Made by a program: the position numbers and the translations under genes | Part shown: positions 10,101 through 19,000 of the stretch, in pieces | How the letters are laid out: every line of letters starts with the position of its first letter | How positions within the stretch are numbered: position 1 is the first letter of the stretch | Assembly: GCF_020055635.1 (NCBI RefSeq) | Contig: NZ_JAIPUT010000014.1 | Coordinates: forward strand, 24,177 to 88,176 | Length of the DNA stretch: 64,000 nucleotides | Source of the DNA: Marivita sp. | GTDB taxonomy: Bacteria; Pseudomonadota; Alphaproteobacteria; Rhodobacterales; Rhodobacteraceae | Direction of reading: 5' to 3' | The notes under the pieces: generated by a model | What the model was told of the DNA's origin: nothing | The model's input: the letters and a program-made list of their open reading frames with translations, nothing else | The model's database searches: none

Positions 10101-10303
10101 AAACCTCGCTACAGGCCCAGTTCCTGATCCCGACAGCGGTCTCGCTTGGCTTTGGCGTGTTGGTGGGTTCGGTCCTGGTGCTTCTGATCGTTCCGGCCTA
10201 CGCCGCCGCAGCGGCAGGCCTCGCGCAACTGGTGTCGCGGATGATCAATGGCTCCCGAAGCCACGACCCGACAGCCAATGGCACGCAGGAGAGCGCGCAT
10301 TGA
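7109..10303 (+). CDS. RND efflux pump permease (AcrB/HAE1-like)
   Basis: A 1064-residue inner-membrane proton-driven pump with the RND layout: one N-terminal membrane helix, a large periplasmic loop (about residues 35-330), six helices, a second loop (about 555-865) and a final helix bundle. The helix-4 Asp pair of the proton relay is visible in LALGIVVDDAIVVGER (about residue 396). The loop motif VAYPGATPQEVSAGVVQPIE is typical. No outer-membrane factor or local repressor accompanies it. It stands downstream of the aromatic locus and might export toxic intermediates, but it could be unrelated. Confidence 0.92.
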   Translation: MMHPIEAALRNRVLPNLLMVALLLAGVFAMTNLTVKNFPDINTGTISISVAYPGATPQEVSAGVVQPIENAIRSIEGIRRIDATASQNTGTVTVATLRSANVARVRDDIETEVQGITVFPDGAESPTIVEVEPQELAIQYVIAGDIDRALLKDVAQTARQDLLALDGVSTVEVAGVPVDEIGIEVGQDKLRAYGLSIDSLAERIRSENLDLSGGALQSGDARIQIRTLGEQQMGAQIADLPVIRGENGTSVTLGRIAEIEDGLAEEPMTARLGDQPAVFLSVFRSGEEQLLDLVETTQTYVENRLRPGLPDSIEVLEWSNEAENLRGRIQLLAKNAAIGAVLILALLTLALDLRIAAWVSSGIIIAFVGAFGLMQLFGITINQLSLFGFILALGIVVDDAIVVGERVYSERETTQDGRQAAIAGATKMARPVFFAVATTIAAFVPLLFLPGTSGSFISPVAAVVIMVLTMSLIESFFILPQHLSHISTDPPRRYSPRRVTDALRRRVGSGIDRFANGPMRRIATFSVAQPLFVICLCFAILIASFSVMTSGLVRFVFFPEIEGNTVSARLVLPSGTAAPRTLNVAERIADAAGRAAEQVASETEETSADEVVLATSISIGFEAASGGPQGGSDGSSNAATVELRIQDAETRAFSAQDFTDVWRQETGEIPGARELVFSSAIVGAGAPISLRVSAASEEARLAAVQRIREALAEREGVYGIRDSQSTAAEEIVVTLRDDGAALGVSLAQVANAVRDATFGEIAGSFLRNEEEVELRVRLPEDQRETLSDLQEYRIPVGDNFVPIGAVAELTRQPAPTTITRLDARRVTTVEADVDTSLTAGGTESTYIRETVLPEIQQTYPSVSVQYGGEQEEQARFGPALAQNFALALFAIYALLALAFRSYSRPLLILLTVPFALVGSILGHALLGLNLTLLSMFGIIGLTGILINASLLLLNEYEDLRAGGADWRDAMPEAAARRFRPIFLTTLTTFFGIAPLILETSLQAQFLIPTAVSLGFGVLVGSVLVLLIVPAYAAAAAGLAQLVSRMINGSRSHDPTANGTQESAH

Positions 10304-10356
10304 CACAAGGATCGCGCCGCGCCGGTTCCAAGTCCCGAGTGCCGGGTCAGAGCCTG

Positions 10357-11430
10357 CTAGACATCATCCGTCACGGATCGGTTCGGTCCGGCGGCATCCG
10401 GAGGCGAATAATAGATAGCCTGGCTGAAAAGGCTCCGCGATGGGTCGAGCATCAGGAAATCACGCGTGCCAAGATGCCTGTTGTGCCTCTCGGAAACCAG
10501 CCAGAACAGATAAAGCACCCGCCGACGTCCAAAGAAGTAAAGTCGCGTCAGACTGCGCACCAGTCCGTGATACGGGTCCAGCCAGAGATGCAGGACAAGT
10601 GACCTGACCGACTGGAGGTACAGGCGGGAGCGCCAGAACTTGATGATGGCCGAACGATGGGCCGCGCCGAGGGCGCGCCGCCGCATCCTGTCATTCAAAC
10701 GGGGGTCTTTCAGAAAGTTCTCGATGACGGCGAATTGCCCCAGGGCGATCGCGGATTTGTTGGTCGACATGCTTTCCGGGTGCACCCGGTAGCCGACAAG
10801 GAATTCCGGCACCACCTCGATCTTGTATTTCTGGAGTATCTTCAGTTGAAAATCCCGATCTTCGCAGCCGCCGATGCCCTTCTCCGCGTATGAGGGATCA
10901 AAGCCGCCCACCTCGAGAGCCACGTCGCGGCGCACAAGAAGAACGCTGCCGTTGCCGGCGTGGTTGATCAGAAGATGGTCGAAAAAGAAGTCCCCGGACT
11001 CCTCGTACAAGGCGCCATCCGCAAACGGGTGATCGTCGGTGTCAATGAGCCTGAATCCGACGTAACAGGCCCCCCACGAGTCATCCCCGGCATGTTGGGC
11101 CAAAGCCTCGACTTGTTTTTCGATCTTTTGCGGATGCCAGAGATCATCGGCGTCGAGATAGGCGACATACCCGTCTTCCGCCAATTCGGTGCCGATGTTC
11201 CTGGCCCTGGCAACCCCGCCGTTCTTGACGGTTTCGATTTTCAGAAATGGAATCTCTTGGCACAAGTCCTCGACTATGCGGCGACTATTATCCTTCGAAC
11301 CGTCGTCGATCACGAGGATCTGCAAATTGGGATAGGTTTGCGATGCCGCGCTGCGTACCGTCCGCTCAATGAAACTTTCCGCATTGTAGGTCGGAATGAC
11401 AACCGTAACCTTTGGAAGAAAATCTGTCAT
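10357..11430 (-). CDS. Glycosyltransferase family 2
   Basis: A 357-residue GT-A enzyme. The N-terminus VTVVIPTYNAESFIERTV is the classic GT2 start, DDGS lies near residue 42, and the metal/nucleotide-sugar motif YLDADDLW near residues 91-98. It has no obvious membrane helix. It probably transfers a sugar from a nucleotide donor during assembly of a surface polysaccharide. The ATG at 11430 follows a GGGGG run; a TTG five codons upstream is less likely. It lies downstream of a GT4 gene in the same direction (190-bp gap) and converges with the RND pump gene. Confidence 0.88.
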   Translation of the reverse strand: MTDFLPKVTVVIPTYNAESFIERTVRSAASQTYPNLQILVIDDGSKDNSRRIVEDLCQEIPFLKIETVKNGGVARARNIGTELAEDGYVAYLDADDLWHPQKIEKQVEALAQHAGDDSWGACYVGFRLIDTDDHPFADGALYEESGDFFFDHLLINHAGNGSVLLVRRDVALEVGGFDPSYAEKGIGGCEDRDFQLKILQKYKIEVVPEFLVGYRVHPESMSTNKSAIALGQFAVIENFLKDPRLNDRMRRRALGAAHRSAIIKFWRSRLYLQSVRSLVLHLWLDPYHGLVRSLTRLYFFGRRRVLYLFWLVSERHNRHLGTRDFLMLDPSRSLFSQAIYYSPPDAAGPNRSVTDDV

Positions 11431-11620
11431 ATGACCCCCAGGCAACGGGCGCTTTTTCCATCCTCAGGGAATGAAAAAGATCGCCTCGGGTCAGAGAAAC
11501 ACAAAACGGCACACCAAGGAAATGGGATTCGAGCACTCAGGTACGCGGCATTCGAGTTGCTTCTGAAGTCCATGGTTTCCTTCTCGGGCAGCTTGATTGG
11601 TGGGAATTCTAAATTCACTT

Positions 11621-12778
11621 TCAGCTTACTTTTTTCTGGACCAGTTCGCGCCCCGGCCCACCGTTCTGCATATAGATGTCCAGCGTTCCGGTCATCATCG
11701 CTTCGATGGTGCGGGTCTCTGCAAGGCGTCGACTTGCCTGGCCAAAGGCAATGCGCTTTTCCGCATCGCCTGCAAGTTCGACCAGAACATCCGACAATGT
11801 GTTCGCATCATCCTCAAGTGGCAAGACATACCCGTTTTCCCCGTGAATTACCGTTTCTTCGGCGCCACCCACGGCGGTCATCACGATCGGCACGCCCGCG
11901 TGAAGGGCCTCAAGCAAGGTATAAGGCATCGCTTCATATTGACTGGTCATGCAGAAGATATCGAGTGCCGGGAACAAGGCCGGTCCGTCCTGCCATCCCA
12001 TGAAGTCAATTCTTCCGCCATTCGCGGCGTCTTCTGCCTCGGCGCGCAAGACGCCATCCCCGATCACGACGCCGCAAAGATTCGGCACATGCCGCGCAGC
12101 CGCCTTTACAGATCTGACAAAGCGGATCGGGTCCTTCTGTTTTTCAAGCCGCCCGATGAAACCGACCGCGACCTGGTCGTCGCACAGCCCCATCTTTGCG
12201 CGGGCCGTGGCGCGGGAGGCGGTTTTCGGAAGCTCTGCGCCATTGACCACGCGCTGAAGCCTGTGCGGGGCGATGCGAAGCTCTGACACTGCATGAAGTC
12301 GTTCTGCTTCACTCACGGCAATGATCTTGGCGGCTCTGGGCGCAAAGAGACGCTCGATTGTGCCGTAGATGAACCGCTGCGGGGTTTTCAAGTCGGGATC
12401 CATCGTGCGGAAGGCGTGCGGTGTGTAAATCCGGGCGCCAGGTATCGACTTGGGCAATAGCCGGATCAGAGCACCTGCCTTCGAACTGTGGGCATGCAAT
12501 ATGTCGAAAGGACCTTCTTGACGAAGCAGTCGTGCGAGGGCCAGATACGCCTTTGCATCGGCCAACCCGACTGCACGGTTCATTTCGAGTGGCACATTCC
12601 TGATCAGCGCCGCGTTGGTCAGCTTGTCCACAAAATCCGCCTGAGCCCTGACCGGCGACCAAATCACGGTCACGTCATGCCCGCGCCCTGCCAGACCAAG
12701 CGCCAGATCGAGCACATGTCGTCCCGAGCCGCCGCCCGATGGTTCCGTGATCAAGGCAATGCGCAACTGGGTATGCAT
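11621..12778 (-). CDS. Glycosyltransferase family 4 (GT-B fold)
   Basis: A 385-residue retaining glycosyltransferase. The N-terminal domain holds EPSGGGSGRHVLDLALGLAG and HAHSSKAGALIRLLPK. The C-terminal domain starts at VGFIGRLEKQKDPIRFV and contains the EX7E-type motif in SQYEAMPYTLLEALHAGVP. Such enzymes build lipopolysaccharide, capsule or exopolysaccharide repeat units in the cytoplasm. It starts the GT4-GT2 pair. An AT-rich stretch (TATTTTATAAAG) just upstream may be its -10 region. Confidence 0.9.
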   Translation of the reverse strand: MHTQLRIALITEPSGGGSGRHVLDLALGLAGRGHDVTVIWSPVRAQADFVDKLTNAALIRNVPLEMNRAVGLADAKAYLALARLLRQEGPFDILHAHSSKAGALIRLLPKSIPGARIYTPHAFRTMDPDLKTPQRFIYGTIERLFAPRAAKIIAVSEAERLHAVSELRIAPHRLQRVVNGAELPKTASRATARAKMGLCDDQVAVGFIGRLEKQKDPIRFVRSVKAAARHVPNLCGVVIGDGVLRAEAEDAANGGRIDFMGWQDGPALFPALDIFCMTSQYEAMPYTLLEALHAGVPIVMTAVGGAEETVIHGENGYVLPLEDDANTLSDVLVELAGDAEKRIAFGQASRRLAETRTIEAMMTGTLDIYMQNGGPGRELVQKKVS

Positions 12779-13080
12779 GGATCTGAAAAGCCTTCTTTAT
12801 AAAATAACTCGTCACACTTCAAATTTCTGACTACCCGCGAAATCAAATGAAGGGCTGCCAGATTGCCTTGTCTTCAACTTGACCTCGCTGCGCTACGGCA
12901 ACGTGTCAGACATAATCATACCTCGAAAAGTCACCGTTTGTTGAAATATTCGCGAAGGTGCGACACCAATTACCTCATCAACGCACGTTTTATCAGCTTT
13001 ATTTCCCCATAAGAAGATCCTGTCGAGCCAAGCACCACCGGCGTACAAGCCGAAATATTCCGCCCTTCTTGTATTGCCAT
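12779..13080. other. AT-rich intergenic region, no gene seen
   Basis: This 302-bp stretch lies between the giant lectin/dehydrogenase gene and the GT4 gene, both on the minus strand. It is AT-richer than the coding DNA. No convincing hairpin terminator was found. A 36-codon frame directly after the giant gene (12970-13080, minus) lacks a ribosome site and family resemblance. The region probably holds the GT4 promoter. Confidence 0.5.
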
Positions 13081-16000
13081 TCAGAGATAGATGTCCTGTA
13101 CACCGCCTGTCCCGCCGGTTGTCGAGACCGACAAATCTTCTCCTTCTGCATATAGCGGGATATCCTGAACCTCACTCTCCTGAGTGCCGCTTTCATGCGT
13201 GGTCTCGAGCAAGATCGAAGATTCGAACCAATTGACATTGCCACCGGTAGACGTTGCCTGGCTGGTTTGAACGATTTCCGGCGCTGTCACGACCGCGGTG
13301 ACCGTTGCAGTGGCCATCAGGCCCTCAGCGTCCATCGCGATATAGCTGACTGCCGAAGACGCCGATTCCCCCGAACCAAGTGAATCGAATGCGCTTCCGG
13401 TATAGAAAAAGGCCGTGCCAACCGGGCTGATCCAGAAATTGCCGCCGTTGTCACCCGGCACCCAATAGCCGCCGTCGGCTGTCAGCGTGGTTCTGCTGCC
13501 GACCTGAATTACGGACAGATCCAAGCCCTCGTCATTCATGAGCACGTTGACAGAGGCCCGCGCGCCACCAAGTGGCTGTTCAAGAGTATCCGGAAGGGCC
13601 GGGAAGTCATTCCCCGGCGGCTGAGCGTCGGGCGACATGATTTCAGCCGTCAGTGTGGCGGAGGCCATGTTTCCCTGGTTGTCGGTGACGACATAATTGA
13701 CGGAAGACAGGGCTGTCTGCCCTGCGGGAAGCGCATCGAATGCCCCGCCCTGGTAGAAGAACGCGGTGCCAGCCGGGCTGATCCAGAAATTGCCGCCGCC
13801 GCCGCCGGGGACCCAGTACCCCCCGTCAGCGGTCAGGGTCGTTCTGTTGCCGACCTGGGTGACGGTCAGCCCCGTTCCGATATCGTTGTCGAGAACGTTT
13901 ACGCTGTCCACACTTCCGACGGTCGTCTCGAGCGTGTCGGGCGCGAGTGTGAGGCCGACGGAGCCACCGTCATCGGCAAACTCGATGATGGTCTGGTTGA
14001 CGTAGCCTCCGGACCACGACACGCCGTCGTAGAACCAACCGAACCCGTCTCGCGCATCGGTCCATTTGCCGCCGACAGTTGCAAGCGCGCTGAGGTCCTG
14101 ACCAAAGCCGCCGCCATCGTCCGGCGACCCTGCAACCCAGTTGGTAAAGGTGATCGGCGTTCCGTCGACACCGACAAAGGTGCCTTCCGTGGCCACGTCG
14201 TTGAACCCGAGCCAGATGGGATTGCCATCAAGGAACGTGTCGACGATGAACTGGTTTTCCGCCGCGCTGTCGATTTCAAGAAGAATACCGCCCAGCCCCT
14301 CGGCCTCGGCTTTCGCCTGGGTCCAGGTCAATCCCGGCGTTCCCAGCACATAGGTGCTGTCGCCAAAGCGGATCTCGGATGGGGCGACGCCAGCGACCTC
14401 TACGGACACCGTCGCCGTCGACGTCTCGCCGGTGTCGATCCGCGCGGTATAGGTCACTTCCGAGACACGCGTTTCGCCCAGCGCGAGCGTGTCGAAATCG
14501 GACCCGCTTTCGAACACCATGCCGCCCTCGGCCGTGATCGTGAAAATGCCCCCGTTCGAGCCGGCCAGGCTGATCTCGGGCTGGGCTCCGGCAGCGCCGG
14601 TCAGTTGCTGGCCATTCACCTCGATGATGGCCGGATCCTGACCGAAGAATATGTCGTTGCCGAAAAGCCCCAGGGCCGATCCGAATGCGATGGCCTCTGC
14701 GGTCTGGCCTGCATCAATATTGAACGGGTCGTCATTCGCCCTGAGCAGGAAGTCAAACTCGACAACCGTCTGATTGGTGAACCCGGAGGTCAGGGCCGTG
14801 TCGAAGAACTGCCCGCCGTCGTTTGTCGCATCGTCCCATTGTCCGGTGTTTGACACGATGGCCGCATTGTCCTGCTCCAGACCACCGGCCCCATTGTCCG
14901 GCTGACCGGGCAACCAGTTGAAATAGCTTGCCGGGCTCCCGGAGGAATTCACGAAGGTGCCTTCGTTGGCGGTGTCGTTCAGACCAAGCCAGACAGGGTT
15001 GTTTGCGACGAAGGCCGTTGTCACCGCAGCGTTCTCGACGGCGCTTTCGATCGTGACGAGATGACCACCCATGGCTGTCGCGGTGGCGTTTGCCTCTTCC
15101 CAAGTCTGCCCGGATTCGGCGTGGACATAGGCATGTCCGTTGAAGATCAGCAGTTCGCTGATGGTGTTGTCCGGTGCGGCCAGGTTGGTCGGCGGCACAT
15201 AGTCACCGGCCACCGAATTCTCGACGATATAGACCCAGCCGTCATACTTGTTGGTAATGAAGATCTGACCTTCCGGCCCTTCGCCCCAGCGCACGTCCGA
15301 CCGCAGGTTGTTCACGATCTCTGCGAAACTCGCGCGGATTTCCGGGGTGGTCGCGGTGTCGAAATCGACATTCTCGTAAAGCGTGACTTCCGACGGCGTG
15401 GCCCAGGACAGCAGGTCCGGGGTTTCGTTCGACTCCAGCGACGTCTTGGCCGCAAGAAGCTCGGCAATCGGAACATGGTACAGTCGGCTGCTTTGCGAGA
15501 AATCGCCGAACACGAACTGACCGTCAAGGTCGCTTCCGTTGGTCACGACAAAGCCGCCGGACAGGGCCTGGAAGACATCGCCACGCTGGCCGATCGGCGC
15601 ATCATGGGCGACGAAGGCCGCCGGATACCGGTAGCCGTTCGTCCAGTCATCGGCAGGCAACGGATCCATCCCGGTCGTGTTGCCCGCGCCCGTGCCGAAC
15701 GGTCCGCCGGTCACGAAGGGGCCTTCGCGCAGCCCCCAGCCGAGGTTGTCACCAGCTTGGATGATATTGACCTCGTCGATATTGTCGTAACCGACCCCCG
15801 TCGCGATCAGGTAATCGGTGCCGTCCGCAGCCTCGTAAAAGGAGAACGTATGCTCGTTGCGCAGACCGAGCGCATATACTTCGTCAAGCATCGACGGATT
15901 ACCGACGAACGGGTTGTCATCCGGAATGCCGTAGGGGTCTCCGTTTGTCTGCTCCAACGGGTCGATCCGCAGCATCTTGCCCAGTGCGTCGTTGTTCTGA

Positions 16001-19000
16001 CCGGCGTTGCGGATGATGTTGAACCCGTTGCCGGTGCCATCCCCCATCGACACATACAGCAGGCCGTAGTCGGCATCGCCCGGTTCGGCATGCGGATTGA
16101 ACTCGATCTGCTTGATCGGGTGATTGGCCTGTTGAGGCAACGCCACGCGCGCGACTTCCCGGTAGCTTGCCGGGTCGATGATGCCTGTCGCCAGGTTCGC
16201 GGTGAATTCGACAAGCAGACTGTCGGTGTCGGTGGTCTCGGCAAAGTCGGTGATATAGGTCAGCCCGGTCGTGTCGGACGGACGGTCGACGACCACGGAA
16301 ACGTAGAACTTGCCGTTGGTGTCGAAATCCGGATGGAAAGCAATGGATCTCAGACCGCCCTGCCCTCCGAATTCCTTGGGCTCGGGAATGCCCGCAGCGG
16401 CAAATGCGGCCCCTGCGTCGAAAAACAGCTCGGAGACGACGCTCCCGTCCGGATTGCGAACGATCTCGAACACCTTGCCGTCATGGGTCGTGCCGCCTTC
16501 GGTGGACACGAAGATACGGTCGCCGAATGTATCGAAGGAATTCATCCGGTTGCTCGGCAACTCGACATATCGCGAGACGATGAACTCGACGCCAGACGGG
16601 CTGAGCTCGGGGGCAATACGGCTGTCGATTGTCGATTGCGGCTGTTCGTGGGACCGCTGAACATCAAGCGTCACCGTCGCGCTGGACCGAAGGCCAAGCG
16701 AATCCTCTGCCGTGTAGGTAAAGCTGTCCGGGCCGGCATAGTCCGGGTCCGGCGTATAGACGACTTCGCCGTCGACAAGCGACACACTGCCATTCAGCGC
16801 TGTTCCCACCGAGGATATCGCAAGCTCGGCGGCGTTTTCATCATTCGCCAGGACGGCGAGTTTCATTGCCTGGCCATCTTCGATGACATTGAAGGCATCG
16901 TCGATTGCGAAGGTCCCGACCGGCGTCAGGTAGATCGAGGAGGTGACGGGGCCTTTGGGCAGATTGCCGTTCGCCGGATCGATCACCGCGGCAGCAAAGC
17001 CAAGGGGCAGCTTGTCTTCTCCGGGGAAATCGAAATCGGCGACGTTGTCGAAGGTGAACAGGCCGGAAATGTCCTGCGGCGTCCCCGTGAGCACCACGTC
17101 GACGGTCTGGAATTCCACCGCATTGTTGGCTGGAAAGCTCGAGTCCGCCAAAGCGGCCAGCTGCGCGTCGAGCTGCGGCGCATAGGATTGTTGCTGGGGC
17201 GTGCCACCGTAGAACAGGTTTTCCTGGGGCTGGATAAAGCCTTTGGTCATGACCACGCGGACAGTCTCGCCGGCGGGACCATCGACGATCACGACAGGCG
17301 GTTCTTCATAGGTCGCGGCGCTTCCGGCCGAGAGCCCGTCGACAGTGAGGACCGCCTCGGTGCTGCTCGTTTCCTCGGTGGCGATCCCGTGCGAACCGGC
17401 TTGTGTGTTCGTACCGATCAGAGCACCGGTTGCCGTGTTTCCATCCGCAAATGTGACCGTGAAGGTCGAGCCGATCAGTTCGGCGCCCGAGATGCCGCCG
17501 ACATCCCAGGAGGGGCTGCTTCCATTGTCTAGCAGGCCTTTCCAAGAACCGGCAACGGAGTTGGGATCCATGTCGATCGAAAAGCCAAGCATCTCGCCGG
17601 GTTGGAAACCGCCGTTCAAGGCTGCATCGAAATCGAGCAACAATCCTGTATAGCCCGATATTCCACCAAGGCCGATATAAGGGTTGTAGCTGGTCGGGTC
17701 GGAAATCCCGGTGCCGCCGTCGGTATCTATCGTCAGGGGCTTGAACGTTCTGTCCCCTGCAAGCCCCTCGGGGTCGAAGACGGAGTCATTGTACAAGGCG
17801 GTGGAAACATCAAGCGTCACGCTGACGATGTCCTTGCCACCGGTATTGGTCAGCATGAAGGCGTTCGGATTGAAGTTGGACGCCTTCACGTTGTTGAAAT
17901 TCGGCATGATTTGCAGAACTGCGGAACCCGGATCGGGGGGCGTTACATCGGTCACCGTGATGTCGTCGAACACCGCCTGGAAGGTCTGCGCCGGATCGAC
18001 GCCGGAATTGGTCGACAGGAGTCCGGCGGCCAGACCTGTCTGCGCTCCGTTGACGGTCACATTTCCAAGGATGGTGTCCAGCACCGCTGTGCCGGACAGG
18101 TTGACCGGTTCGAGCGTCAGTTCGGTCTCGCTGCCGTCAGGAAGATCGTAGCTCACTGTCGGCACCACGGTTTCTGCGACCGTGTCCACCCGCATCGTGA
18201 CGGTGATCTTGTCCGTCGTGGCACCTGTCAGGAGGCCCGGCGCAGACAGGCTCGTATCCGAGACCAGAAGCCCGTTGTCTTCGAGCAGGACCTGGATCGA
18301 CCCGCCATTCTGGGCCGTGGCGACCACCTTGAGATAATTGTCCTGATCGCCTGGTCCCAGGTACCCGCCGATCTGCTGGAGCGAATCCTCGGTCCATTCG
18401 GTTGCCGGATTGTACATCGACCAGACAACATCAAAGACCGCGACACCCGGATCAATCGTCATCCCGGTCTGGAACACGTATTCCGCTTGGTTCTCGGCCA
18501 GCAGCGGATCGCCGTTGGACACATATTCGACAATCGTGGTGCCACCGCCCGCGGCGGTCACGAACTTCACGTTGTCCAGCTTCACGTTCTGGAACGGAAG
18601 CGTCGACGGTGAAATCAGGAAAGCCTCGAAATCGGTCACGCCGTCGATCATCACCCCGGTGAGACCGCCACCAAAGCCGCTGGGGCCGGTCAGGTTGCCA
18701 TCCTGGTCAGGGTCGAAATCCCAGACCAGGGAACCGCCGGGTGCCAGCGCGGTTGCCAGCCCATTGTCCGGGTCGCGCATGAAAGGGTCGATCGCGTTGT
18801 CCAACCCGTCATTGTCGAGATCGAGATTGACGCCTGAAGTGCCCGGAGCGAAGACCTTGATCTGGTTTGCACCAAGTTCGGCCACCCAGATGGAACCATC
18901 TGGCCCCATGGTCAGATCAAGACCGAGGGACAGACCTGAGAGACCTTCGACGGTCTCGTAATCGGCAGTGCCATCCGGATTGAGCACGAGGCGCCCGATG

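Noticed and set aside
12970..13080. 36-codon minus-strand frame directly after the giant gene stop.
   Set aside because: The TGAATG junction looks coupled, but there is no ribosome site and no recognisable sequence; left as chance.
15061..17532. Plus-strand open frame of 823 codons opposite the giant protein.
   Set aside because: The minus strand carries recognisable propeller and Ig modules throughout; the opposite frame has no domain or start signal.
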